Part shown: piece by piece, positions 26,187-34,279 of the stretch
How the letters are laid out: each line of letters begins with the position of its first letter
Position numbering within the stretch: position 1 is the stretch's first letter
NCBI GenBank assembly: GCA_020438485.1
Contig: JAGQUM010000009.1
Coordinates: forward strand, 1-49,145
DNA: 49,145 nucleotides
Source of the DNA: Thermoleophilia bacterium
GTDB lineage: Bacteria > Actinomycetota > Thermoleophilia > Miltoncostaeales > Miltoncostaeaceae
Direction of reading: 5' to 3'
Made by a program: the position numbers and the translations under genes
The notes under the pieces: model-generated
Database searches by the model: none
Seen by the model: the letters and a program-made list of their open reading frames with translations, nothing else
What the model was told of the DNA's origin: nothing

Positions 26187-27133
26187 TGGCCGTGAAGGCC
26201 CATGCACAGGCGCTCGTCGAAAGCAACGACGTCGGGGACGGCACACGGGTGTGGGCGTTCGCCCACATCCTGCCGGGGGCGGTGGTCGGCCGCGACTGCA
26301 ACGTCTGCGACGGGGTCTTCATCGAGAACGAGGTCGTCATCGGCGACCGGGTGACGATCAAGTGCGGCGTGCAGGTGTGGGACGGGGTCACGCTGGAGGA
26401 CGACGTCTTCGTGGGACCCAACGCCACGTTCACGAACGACCCGTTCCCCCGCAGCCGCGAGCACCTCGACCGTTACCCCCGCACGGTGGTGCGGCGAGGG
26501 GCCTCCATCGGGGCCAACGCCACGCTGCTGCCGGGGATCGAGATCGGGCACGGCGCCATGGTGGGCGCCGGGGCGGTCGTGACCCGCGACGTGCCTCCCC
26601 ACGCCGTCGTGGTGGGCAACCCGGCCCGCATCACGGGCTACGCCGAGACCAACCGGGTCACCCCGCCGCCCGCCCAGGCGACGGAGGGCCTGCGTCGGGA
26701 CACGCTCGTGGAGGGCGTCACCATCCACCGGTTCGACCGGCACCGGGACCTGCGCGGTGCCCTCACGGCGCTCGAGACCGACGACCTGCCGTTCGTGCCC
26801 CGGCGCTGGTTCATCGTCCACGACGTCCCGTCGCGGGAGGTCCGCGGCGAGCACGCCCACCGCGAATGCCATCAGTTCCTCATCGCCGTTTCGGGCACGG
26901 TGTCGGTGGTGGCCGACGACGGCGCCCGGCGCGCGGAGGCCGTGCTGGACTCCCCCGACACGGGCATCTACCTGCCGCCCCTCACCTGGGGCGTCCAGTA
27001 CCGCTACTCGCCGGACGCGGCGCTGCTGGTCTTCGCCTCGCACGGGTACGACGCCGGCGATTACATCCGCGACTACGAGGAGTTCCTCTCGCTGAAGGGG
27101 CTCGCCCGCGGCGAGGGGGCCGATGGCGGCTGA
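26186..27133 (+). CDS. Bifunctional WxcM-like protein: N-acetyltransferase (FdtC-like) fused to 3,4-ketoisomerase (FdtA-like)
   Basis: This protein has 315 residues. Residues 1-150 are a left-handed beta-helix acetyltransferase with hexapeptide repeats ([35 protein letters not shown]) ending [14 protein letters not shown]. After a linker, residues 175-310 are a cupin of the FdtA/WxcM-C type ([35 protein letters not shown]). FdtA-type cupins shift the keto group of dTDP-4-keto-6-deoxyglucose to C3; FdtC-type enzymes acetylate the C3 amine. Together with the aminotransferase at 24121 this covers the path from dTDP-4-keto-6-deoxyglucose to a dTDP-3-acetamido-3,6-dideoxyhexose. ATG 26186 overlaps the GT2 stop (TGATG) with GGAG seven bases before it. 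Confidence 0.9.
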   Translation: MAVKAHAQALVESNDVGDGTRVWAFAHILPGAVVGRDCNVCDGVFIENEVVIGDRVTIKCGVQVWDGVTLEDDVFVGPNATFTNDPFPRSREHLDRYPRTVVRRGASIGANATLLPGIEIGHGAMVGAGAVVTRDVPPHAVVVGNPARITGYAETNRVTPPPAQATEGLRRDTLVEGVTIHRFDRHRDLRGALTALETDDLPFVPRRWFIVHDVPSREVRGEHAHRECHQFLIAVSGTVSVVADDGARRAEAVLDSPDTGIYLPPLTWGVQYRYSPDAALLVFASHGYDAGDYIRDYEEFLSLKGLARGEGADGG

Positions 27134-28796
27134 CCACGCAGCGCAACCCGCGGCGCGTGCCGCCGGGACCGCGCTCGCCGCGGCCCGGCGGTTGGCCGCA
27201 CGTCACGCGCTGACGCTGGCGATGGCCGCGGTGATGCTGGCGGCCGCCTCACCCCAGTTGCTGGGCGGGATGCGGGACGTCGGCACCATCGAGGAGTGGG
27301 GCATCTACCACCTGTTCGACACGCAGGGCGTCGTGTGGTGGACGTACACGAGCGACGCGCTGAGGCCGCACTCCATCCGGCCGTTCACCGTCGTTCCGCA
27401 CGGGGTCGGATACCTGTTGACCGCCGATTCGTTCGTGGGGCTGCAGGTTGTGCAGACCGTCTGCCTCGCTCTTCAGGCGGCCGCGATGACGTGGCTGCTG
27501 CGGACGCTCGGCGCCGGGCTGCCGCTCGCGGGCGCCGGCGGCATCCTGTTCGCGCTGTACCCGGCGCTCGACCAGGCGTTCGTGACCCGCTCGGTGCACA
27601 TCCACTGGACCAGCGCCTGCGTCGTGGGGGCCGCGGCGCTGCTGATGTGGATGACCCGGGACCGCGTCACCCCCCTGCGGGCGGCGGCCATGATGGGCGC
27701 CCAGGCCGTGGGCCTGATGACGTACGAGGCTCACTACTCGGTGGTGGTGTTCGTTCCGCTGCTGCTCTGGGCTGTCGCGGCGGGGGGCACGGGTCGGCGT
27801 ATCCGGCTCGGGCTGCTGTGGTTCGTGGTGCCCGTGCTCAACGGCATCCGCATCCTGCTGTTCATGGCGTCGGGCACGCCCGTGTATCAGGAGGGGATCG
27901 CGCAGGAGCAGGGCCGCAGCATCCAGGAGTTCGTCGACCTCGCCGGACGGGTCTTCCGGGGCATGGCGGCGGTCGTACGGCCCCCGTACGGCTGGGGCGT
28001 CGGGGCCGTGGCCCTGGCCGTCGTCGTCCTCGGCGTCGCCGTGGTGATCCTCGGCCGGGACGCGCGCGCCACCGCATCGTGGAGGACCATGGCGATCACC
28101 GGGGTGGTCGCCGCGCTCATCGCGCCCGTCTGCGCGCTCGTGTACGCCGCCCAGCCGGTCCATCTGCTGGACCCGCTGAGGATCTTCGCCGTCGCGTCCA
28201 TCCCGGCGACCGTCGCCACCGTCGCGCTGCTGGCTGCCGTGTCGCGGCGGGTCCCGTCCCTGGAGCTGCCCCTCGCCGTCCTGCTGGTGGTGGGTGTGGC
28301 CCTGGGGGCGCAGTCCCAGCGTTCCTACTGGCATGAACGCACGCAGGCCATCGAGCACACGCTGGGCGCGGTGAGCATCGCCAGCGCGGCCGACGGCGAC
28401 GACCGGCCCATCGTCGTGGTGGACGAGGCCCAGGTGACGGGCCGCGACGGCTTCACGCTCCCCGGCCTGCTGCTGGGGTCCGGCCTGAGCTACCTGGGTG
28501 ACCGCGCGCCCGTGGCCGCGATGTGCCTGGCGGGTCAGACCGAACCCATTCCGCCTTACCTGCCCGGGATTCCGCCGTGCGTCGCTACCCCCCAGGGCAC
28601 GCGCATGGACGGTGCGCCGCCCGAGCCCGACGCCCACGTGTTCGTGCTGCGCCGGTCCTCGCGGCCCTCGCGTCCGTCACCGGAGATCCTCGCGCGCCTC
28701 ACGTCACGGCAGCGCAACGTTCTGCGCTGCATCGGCGTGGACGGTTGCGCGGCCGGCCCCCACGGCCTCGTGGCGGTGCCCGAGCCGGCCCCCTGA
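27123..28796 (+). CDS. Multi-pass membrane protein, putative glycosyltransferase
   Basis: This 557-residue protein has about ten hydrophobic segments between residues 35 and 410. After the first comes an extracytoplasmic loop rich in acidic and aromatic residues ([15 protein letters not shown]). There is a soluble C-terminal region of about 130 residues with several Cys ([24 protein letters not shown]) that could form disulfides outside the cell. The topology resembles GT-C enzymes, although no diagnostic motif is clear. It overlaps the WxcM-like gene by 11 bases and closes that operon, so it is the natural candidate to transfer the polyprenyl-linked amino sugar to its acceptor. Confidence 0.72.
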   Translation: MAADHAAQPAARAAGTALAAARRLAARHALTLAMAAVMLAAASPQLLGGMRDVGTIEEWGIYHLFDTQGVVWWTYTSDALRPHSIRPFTVVPHGVGYLLTADSFVGLQVVQTVCLALQAAAMTWLLRTLGAGLPLAGAGGILFALYPALDQAFVTRSVHIHWTSACVVGAAALLMWMTRDRVTPLRAAAMMGAQAVGLMTYEAHYSVVVFVPLLLWAVAAGGTGRRIRLGLLWFVVPVLNGIRILLFMASGTPVYQEGIAQEQGRSIQEFVDLAGRVFRGMAAVVRPPYGWGVGAVALAVVVLGVAVVILGRDARATASWRTMAITGVVAALIAPVCALVYAAQPVHLLDPLRIFAVASIPATVATVALLAAVSRRVPSLELPLAVLLVVGVALGAQSQRSYWHERTQAIEHTLGAVSIASAADGDDRPIVVVDEAQVTGRDGFTLPGLLLGSGLSYLGDRAPVAAMCLAGQTEPIPPYLPGIPPCVATPQGTRMDGAPPEPDAHVFVLRRSSRPSRPSPEILARLTSRQRNVLRCIGVDGCAAGPHGLVAVPEPAP

Positions 28797-28828
28797 CCAC
28801 GGGACGTGGCGGCGCCGCGTGCGGTCAG
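28793..28828. terminator. Imperfect hairpin spanning two convergent stop codons
   Basis: CTGACC at 28793-28798 and GGTCAG at 28823-28828 are inverted copies that contain the stop codons of the two convergent genes, with a GC-rich, partly self-complementary stretch between them. It may act as a short bidirectional terminator, but the stem is only six perfect pairs before mismatches. Confidence 0.35.
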
Positions 28829-30135
28829 CCCGTTCCGGCGCGTGGCCCGGCGAACCGCTCCAGCTGGGCCAGCGCCTCGTCGCACACCGGCAGGTCCGGT
28901 CGGGCGCCGAGCTCGCCCAGCGCCGTCCCGAGCCGGTCGATCGCGACGGACATCACCCGCCAGTCGTTGACCTGGCCCACGACGTCCAGGATGTCGCGCG
29001 CGTAGCGTTCCACGGTCTGGCCCTCCGCCCAGGCGCGCCCGCGCCGCCCGATGCCGGCCAGGGACTCCGGTGCGCTCAGGATCCCCCTGAGGGCGTCGGC
29101 CACGGCCTCCGGGGTGAAGTCCACCGGCCTGATGGCCGCGTCCTCGGGGATCTCGCCGAAGATGCCGCGGCGTCCCGCCAGCACGGCGCGCGCCGTCGCG
29201 AGCTGCTGCAGCAGCGATAGCGATCCGCCCTCGGTGCAGGGGAAACGCAGGTTCACGTGGACGTCCGCCCAGTCCAGGGCGGCGTGAAGCGCGTCGTGGT
29301 CGACCCAGCCGGTGAACTCCACGGTGTGTTCCAGGTGATGCTCCGCGACGAGGGACACGAGCCTCTCACCGTAGGTCGACCGCAGGTCGATGGGACCGGC
29401 CACGCGGTACGTGACTCGCCGTGCCAGCGCGGGGTCCGAACCCAGCACCTCGATGACGGTGTGGATCTGCTTGGGCTCGCCGACCCAGCCCAGCGACAGC
29501 AGCCGGAGCCGGTCGCCGGGCGTGATTGCCCGCGGCGGCGATGGCGGCAGGCGCACGTCGGTGCTGGGCAGCCACAGCCGCCAGACGGGGCCTCCCCATT
29601 CACCCTCGAGCCTGTCGATCTGCGCCTGGCAGTGGACGACCACGCCGAGGGCTCCCCGGACGGCCTCTCCGAGGAGCGGGTACCGGTCGCAGTCCTCAGC
29701 CGGCGGATAGCCCGTGGGGGAGGCCTTGACGGACGCCGTGAGGTGCTCGGCGACCCGCGGGCCGTGCCACCGCTCGACCATGCGGAAGTACTCGGTCAGG
29801 CGATGGCGAGCGAGGTCGACGTACGCGTGGTGCTGGGTGGAGTCGTGGAGCACGACGACGCCGGGCATCAAACGCGCGATGCCCATGATCGTCTCGTGGT
29901 TGGCCGCGGAGTTACCCAGGTGATACACGCAGACCGTGTCGGGAGCGAGCCTCTCGCCCGGAAAGTTCCAGCGCGTGTAGTGCACCACGGGCACCGTGGT
30001 GTCGAGCAGACCGGTCGACTCCGCGTCGACCCACAGCGTCACGTCCGCGTGGGGGGCGAGCTCCTCGACGATCTCCCGGCTGAGGCGGCCGATGGCGCTC
30101 TCGGGGCTGAAGGGGGTGAACCAGGCGATCTTCAC
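28825..30135 (-). CDS. GT4-family glycosyltransferase
   Basis: This 436-residue GT-B protein has the N-terminal domain KIAWFTPFSPESAIGRLSRE and VVHYTRWNFPGERL. The C-terminal domain opens at LRLLSLGWVGEPKQIHTVIE, followed by VEFTGWVDHDALHAAL and, at the donor-site position, CTEGGSLSLLQQLATARAVL. It is longer than usual and has a helical C-terminal extension of about 60 residues. It is the last gene of the wzt operon. GTG 30135 overlaps the preceding GT4 stop (GTGA). It probably acts on the exported glycan; donor and linkage are unknown. Confidence 0.83.
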   Translation of the reverse strand: MKIAWFTPFSPESAIGRLSREIVEELAPHADVTLWVDAESTGLLDTTVPVVHYTRWNFPGERLAPDTVCVYHLGNSAANHETIMGIARLMPGVVVLHDSTQHHAYVDLARHRLTEYFRMVERWHGPRVAEHLTASVKASPTGYPPAEDCDRYPLLGEAVRGALGVVVHCQAQIDRLEGEWGGPVWRLWLPSTDVRLPPSPPRAITPGDRLRLLSLGWVGEPKQIHTVIEVLGSDPALARRVTYRVAGPIDLRSTYGERLVSLVAEHHLEHTVEFTGWVDHDALHAALDWADVHVNLRFPCTEGGSLSLLQQLATARAVLAGRRGIFGEIPEDAAIRPVDFTPEAVADALRGILSAPESLAGIGRRGRAWAEGQTVERYARDILDVVGQVNDWRVMSVAIDRLGTALGELGARPDLPVCDEALAQLERFAGPRAGTG

Positions 30136-31178
30136 CGGGTGAGTTCCTCGATGACGTGGTCCCACGAGATGCCGAGATCGGTGACGCGCCGCTGCCCCGC
30201 GTCGCCCAGGTCGTGCGCTCGGCGCCGTGCCGCGTGCGCGCGGTCGAACGCCTCGCCCAGCGCCCGCGGGCTCGGTTCCGCCACCCAGCCCGTCTCGCCG
30301 TCGGCCACCAGCGCCAGCACCCCCTTCCCGCTGTCGGTGAGCGACACCACCGGCTTGCGCGCCTGGAAGGCCTCCAGCGTCACGTAGCCGTAGGAATCCT
30401 CGTCCAGTGGCAGGTACGCGCACGCCAGGCATCCGGCCATCCACGCGGCCTTCTCATCGTCGGTGACCCAGCGCGCGTGGACCTCCACCCTGTCGGCCAG
30501 CCCAAGGCGGTCGACGGCCTCGGCGAGGTCCCGCTCGTCGCCCGGGGTGTCGGGCGGGCCGGCGATGACCAGCCGCACCCCGGACGTGGTGTGCGCCATG
30601 GCCTCGACCGCCAGCAGCTGACGCTTCGCGCGCGACAGGCGGCTCGGGGCGAAGATGTAATCGCCCGCTTCGCGGGTGTGGAACAAATCGGGGTCCGGTA
30701 GCGGCGGCAGCAGGACGGTGGCCATCAGGCCGTTGAACGCCATCAGCCGGTCACGCGTCACGGTGGAGTTCGTGTAGATGCGACGGGCCTCGGGGAGGAA
30801 CTCGTCGTCGGCGCGGCGCACGGCGTCGCGCAGCGCGCGTCCCCACCCGTCGTGGGTGAATCCCTGCAGGCGCGTTCCCCACAGGTCGTAGGCCTGGCGG
30901 TACTGGTGGAGCATCCACAGCACCTTGTTGTCGTGCGGGATGTGGTACGCGGGGAACTTCAGCGCGATCACGCGGTCGGTGTTCTCCAGGCGCACGAGCC
31001 GGGCGCCGACGATGTGGTCCAGCAGCGCCTCGGGCCTGTCCGCGACGGCGGGGATGTTCACCGCGTACGCGTCGAACCCGCGGGCGCGGAGCTGCGCGAC
31101 CAGCGAGTCGGAGAGGATCTCGGCTCCCCCTCGGATGAACGGCTGCTGGACGTTGACGACGGCGATGCGGGAGCTCAC
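30132..31178 (-). CDS. GT4-family glycosyltransferase
   Basis: This 348-residue GT-B protein begins RIAVVNVQQPFIRGGAEILS, a glycine-rich acceptor loop typical of GT4. YIFAPSRLSRAKRQLLAVEA opens the donor domain, VRLVIAGPPDTPGDERDL follows, and YLPLDEDSYGYVTLEAFQ contains the EX7E-type donor site. GTG 31178 overlaps the upstream stop (GTGA) and its own stop overlaps the next start in the same way. It lies directly after a stand-alone GT4 N-terminal-like protein. Confidence 0.88.
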   Translation of the reverse strand: MSSRIAVVNVQQPFIRGGAEILSDSLVAQLRARGFDAYAVNIPAVADRPEALLDHIVGARLVRLENTDRVIALKFPAYHIPHDNKVLWMLHQYRQAYDLWGTRLQGFTHDGWGRALRDAVRRADDEFLPEARRIYTNSTVTRDRLMAFNGLMATVLLPPLPDPDLFHTREAGDYIFAPSRLSRAKRQLLAVEAMAHTTSGVRLVIAGPPDTPGDERDLAEAVDRLGLADRVEVHARWVTDDEKAAWMAGCLACAYLPLDEDSYGYVTLEAFQARKPVVSLTDSGKGVLALVADGETGWVAEPSPRALGEAFDRAHAARRRAHDLGDAGQRRVTDLGISWDHVIEELTR

Positions 31179-31660
31179 GAGGCCAGCTCCGCCGCCGCGT
31201 CGCGCCACGCCGCCGCGTCGCGGGGGATCCCCAAGACCGGGAACGCTCGCGAGTGCGTGTCCGCGAGCTGCGCCGCGAGGCCGGGCGAGCCGGCGTAGAC
31301 ACGGACGCATTCGGTGATCGCTCGCTGCTCGGCCGTGCGCGCGAACCGGGCCACGGCGGGGTCGCAGCCCGCGGGGTCGGGACGCGAATCGGCGTCGACG
31401 AACCAGGCCACCTTCCTGGGGTGCTGCGACAGGACGCTGGGAAAGCCCACCGCGATGAGCAGGTCGCCCCAGGGATCAAGGCGCCACAGCCGGATCGCCG
31501 TCGCGGTCTCGGTGAGCCGCTCCGATCCGGAGCCCGCGGGAACCCGGACCTCGCTGACCGTGTGGCCGTGGCGCTCGAGCTCCCGGGCCAGGCGCTCCGC
31601 GGCCGTTTCGTCCGTCCCTCCAACCCCGGGCGTGAACGTGGAGGCCACGATCACGTTCAC
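31175..31660 (-). CDS. Stand-alone N-terminal-like half of a GT4 glycosyltransferase
   Basis: This protein has only 161 residues. MNVIVASTFTPGVGGTDETA followed by ARELERHGHTVSEVRVP looks like the N-terminal Rossmann-type domain of a GT4 enzyme, with a glycine-rich loop. The donor-binding C-terminal domain is absent: the frame ends at a TGA that overlaps the GTG of the next, complete GT4 gene, and no remnant of the missing half is visible. GTG 31660 overlaps the methyltransferase stop (GTGA). The tight coupling on both sides argues for a kept, expressed small protein rather than debris. It may pair with a partner GT4 or be an inactive regulator; the function is unknown. Confidence 0.7.
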   Translation of the reverse strand: MNVIVASTFTPGVGGTDETAAERLARELERHGHTVSEVRVPAGSGSERLTETATAIRLWRLDPWGDLLIAVGFPSVLSQHPRKVAWFVDADSRPDPAGCDPAVARFARTAEQRAITECVRVYAGSPGLAAQLADTHSRAFPVLGIPRDAAAWRDAAAELAS

Positions 31661-32607
31661 GGGGCGCCCCTTTCCACCCGCACGCGCGACGCGTCGTCCG
31701 CGATCTGCGCGTTCACCAGGCCCGCCTCGGCGAGTGCCGCCGCCAGCGTCTCGGGGGCGATCGACGCTCGTTCGTCGAACACGGCGGCGTGCGGCGGCCG
31801 AGGCTGGGGCCTCTCGAACACGGCGACCCCCCCGGGGCGCAGCGCCCGGACGACGTTCTCCGCCGCTCGGCGGCGGTCGCGTCCCGGCAGCAGGTCGAAG
31901 CCTGCCGGAACCACGATTCCTGCCACGGAGGCGGTGCGCAGGTCGGCCAGGACCGCCGGCCAGGCGGCGCCGAAGGCGTTGAAGCCCTCGGCGGCGCACC
32001 GGCCGGCGGCCTCGTGGGACGCGTCCACGCCGATCGCGGCGATGCCCCGCTCGCGCATCCGCGCCAGCAGCGCGCCGTCCCCGCATTCCAGGTCAACGAC
32101 CGGCCCGGCGGCGAACGCCTCGGCCAGCGTGGCGACGTCGGCGCGCGAGGGCGACGCGTCCGGTGTCGCGGACGCGGCGGCCCGGCCGGCCGGGCCGTCC
32201 GCGGGCGCGGGCGGGCGGGTCAGCCGCTGCAGGCGCCGGACCGCGTACTCCAGCTCCTTGACCCTCCACTCCAGGATCCGGCTGTCGTTCTCCTGACGCA
32301 GGGCCGCCCGGGTCGTGGCCGAGTGGAACTGCTCGACCCGTTGCAGCAGCGGCTGCAGGGCCACCGCCGCCCGCACGCGCAGCGAGCGCTTGGCGCGGGA
32401 CCCGCCCGCCGGGATCCAGTCGGTACCCGTGGTGGGAAACGACGCCCGCATGGTCTCGATGTCCGCCGTGCGCAGCGGGTCGTCAAGCAGGCCGTCGGGG
32501 TCGTGCAGCGGGTCGAGTACGGACGGGTCGGACAACCGCGCGCCGAGCCGATCGGCAAAGGGCAGAAGCGTCCGCTCGGGTGCCGGGGTGTTGTCGCCCC
32601 CCGTCAT
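31657..32607 (-). CDS. SAM-dependent methyltransferase with N-terminal coiled-coil region
   Basis: This protein has 316 residues. Residues 65-135 are strongly helical and basic (AKRSLRVRAAVALQPLL, then RILEWRVKELEYAVRRLQRL), likely a coiled coil or membrane-contacting helix. Residues 160-310 form a compact methyltransferase fold (PVVDLECGDGALLARMRERG, AIGVDASHEAA, LRPGGVAVFERP). Motif I reads LECGDG, acceptable for the family. In ABC-transporter-dependent O-antigen systems, methyltransferases with coiled coils (WbdD type) cap the chain and set its length. This gene follows wzt and a small helical protein in the same operon, so a capping role is plausible. ATG 32607 overlaps the upstream stop (ATGA). 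Confidence 0.8.
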   Translation of the reverse strand: MTGGDNTPAPERTLLPFADRLGARLSDPSVLDPLHDPDGLLDDPLRTADIETMRASFPTTGTDWIPAGGSRAKRSLRVRAAVALQPLLQRVEQFHSATTRAALRQENDSRILEWRVKELEYAVRRLQRLTRPPAPADGPAGRAAASATPDASPSRADVATLAEAFAAGPVVDLECGDGALLARMRERGIAAIGVDASHEAAGRCAAEGFNAFGAAWPAVLADLRTASVAGIVVPAGFDLLPGRDRRRAAENVVRALRPGGVAVFERPQPRPPHAAVFDERASIAPETLAAALAEAGLVNAQIADDASRVRVERGAP

Positions 32608-32975
32608 CCCGGCCGATCGCCCGGCGCGGAGACGGGTCCGGGCGCTCGCAGGTCGCGGACCGTGTCGCGCAGGCGCTCCACCTCGCCCTCCAGCACGCGG
32701 CGCTGCGCGTACTCGTCGTGCAGGGCCTGGTTGAACTGCGCCACGAGGTCCTCCAGCACCTGACGCTCGAGCGTGATCAGCGTCCGCTTGGCGCGCGTGA
32801 TGAGGCCGCCCACGCGCGGCTTCGACGAGTACGCGGTCTCGGGGCGCAGCCGCACAACCGGCGGGCCGTCCGGCTCGGCATCGGCGCGGGCGATCTCGTC
32901 GTCGGCGGCCACGTCGGACGGCGACCGCGCGTCGAGAGCCGCCCGTACCCGGGCGTGCAACGGGTCGCCGTTCAC
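32604..32975 (-). CDS. Small helical protein coupled to wzt (paralogue of 36512-36853)
   Basis: This 123-residue protein belongs to no family I can name. After a polar N-terminal 40 residues comes RPETAYSSKPRVGGLI, then a long amphipathic, heptad-like helix (from TRAKRTLITLERQVLEDL to the end). It aligns without gaps, over about 65 residues, with the small protein encoded directly after wzm. The shared pattern RP-x2-A-x-S ... G-x2-IT-x-AKR ... L-x-DL ... Q-x3-AL-x-D-x2-A-x-RR resembles a helical region found at the N-terminus of many actinobacterial glycan methyltransferases. GTG 32975 overlaps the wzt stop (GTGA), and its own stop overlaps the methyltransferase start. It may be a tether or membrane-surface adaptor for the exporter. 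Confidence 0.75.
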   Translation of the reverse strand: MNGDPLHARVRAALDARSPSDVAADDEIARADAEPDGPPVVRLRPETAYSSKPRVGGLITRAKRTLITLERQVLEDLVAQFNQALHDEYAQRRVLEGEVERLRDTVRDLRAPGPVSAPGDRPG

Positions 32976-34174
32976 GCGGGCACGCTCCCCGTCCACGCAC
33001 CGGACACGGCGACGGGCCCGAAGCCCCGGCCCCGGGCGAACATCGTGAAGTCGGCCACGCGCTCGCGCTCGTGGAACTTCTGGCCGCCCGTCGTGGCCTC
33101 CAGCGAGACGTCCACGCTGAACCGCCCCTCCATGAGGGGGATTGCGTCGAGCGCGAACGCCACGCGGTGGGTGCCGACGAAGGGATCGGCCGCGGCAGGC
33201 TCGACTCGGTTGTCGGTACCGGCGATGAGCGCGCCGTCGGTGGTGCGGATGGTCATTCCCGTCGTGGTCGGCACCGGCTCGGTGAGCTCGTAGTCCACCT
33301 CGAGGCGGAACGGCTCGCCGGACATGAACCGGTCGGTCACGTGCTCGCCGTTCGAGAGCCGCACAGCGGTGATGCGCGCGGTCTTCCAGTCGGCGTCCTC
33401 GCCCACCTCGACGGCCCCGTGCTCCTCCCCCACCGCGGCGAGACCCTTGTGGTACGCCTCGCACACGGTCTGGGGGTCGCCGTCGGCCACGATGTTGCCG
33501 CCGCTCAGCCACACGGCGCGGGTGCAGACCGTCTGGACGGCCCACTGGGAGTGGCTGACGAACACGATGGTGCAGCCGTCGCGCTGGAACTCCGCGATGC
33601 GGGCAAGGCACTTGCTCTGGAACGCGGCGTCGCCGACGGCCAGCACCTCGTCCAGCAGCAGGATGTCCGGCTTCAGCTCCGAGGCCACCGCGAAACCCAA
33701 GCGCATGTACATGCCGCTGGAGTACGTGCGCACGGGTGCGTCGATGAACCCCTCGAGCTCCGAGAAGTCGATGATCCGCTGCATGCGGTCCTCGACATCG
33801 TCGCGCGCCATGCCGTGGATGGACGCGTTGAGCACCACGTTCTCGCGCCCCGTGAAGTCCGGGTGGAACCCGGCGCCGAGCTCCAGCAGCGACACCACGT
33901 TGCCGCCGGTCTCGACAGTGCCCGAGTCCGGCGGGAGGATCCCCGCCAGCAGCTTCAGCATGGTGCTCTTGCCCGCGCCGTTGGCGCCCACGACGCCCAG
34001 GGCGGTGCCCGGCTCGATCTCCAGGCTGACGTCGCGTAGCGCCCACACCTCGCGGTGCGCGCTGCGGCGCCGGCGCAGCAGCGTCTCCTTCAGCGTCTGG
34101 TTGCGCTCCAGCAGAAGCTTGAAGTGCCGCGAGACGTTGGTGAGCCTGATGCGGCCGGGTTCGAGGGCGTTCAG
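32972..34174 (-). CDS. wzt: Polysaccharide ABC transporter ATPase with C-terminal carbohydrate-binding domain, probable CTG start
   Basis: This protein has 400 residues from CTG 34174. The ATPase has GANGAGKST (63-71), the signature SSGMYMRLGF (152-161) and DILLLDE (170-176). About 150 further residues form a beta-rich domain (from about DWKTARITAVRLSNGE), as in Wzt proteins that recognise the capped end of an O-antigen. The first in-frame GTG (34048) would remove 42 residues that are clearly homologous to the family (RIRLTNVSRHFKL, RNQTLKETLLRRRR). Upstream of them the only possible start before the in-frame stop is CTG 34174, with AGGA six bases before it. It works with Wzm at 36850. Confidence 0.92.
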   Translation of the reverse strand: MNALEPGRIRLTNVSRHFKLLLERNQTLKETLLRRRRSAHREVWALRDVSLEIEPGTALGVVGANGAGKSTMLKLLAGILPPDSGTVETGGNVVSLLELGAGFHPDFTGRENVVLNASIHGMARDDVEDRMQRIIDFSELEGFIDAPVRTYSSGMYMRLGFAVASELKPDILLLDEVLAVGDAAFQSKCLARIAEFQRDGCTIVFVSHSQWAVQTVCTRAVWLSGGNIVADGDPQTVCEAYHKGLAAVGEEHGAVEVGEDADWKTARITAVRLSNGEHVTDRFMSGEPFRLEVDYELTEPVPTTTGMTIRTTDGALIAGTDNRVEPAAADPFVGTHRVAFALDAIPLMEGRFSVDVSLEATTGGQKFHERERVADFTMFARGRGFGPVAVSGAWTGSVPA

Positions 34175-34218
34175 CGGTGGTCCTGACGACGGCGCGGGTG
34201 GGGCGGTGCCCGCGGGCC

Positions 34219-34224
34219 ATCATG
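34219..34224 (-). promoter_or_regulatory. Possible -10 box CATGAT for the wzt operon
   Basis: CATGAT on the minus strand differs from TATGAT by one base and lies 44 bases before the proposed CTG start at 34174. It would produce a leader of about 38 bases carrying the AGGA ribosome site. It is weaker than the other -10 boxes. Confidence 0.3.
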
Positions 34225-34279
34225 CCACAGCGCCCGCCCGGGCTCCGGGGTTTGGGCCTGGCAGACTGCCCGGGCCCGC

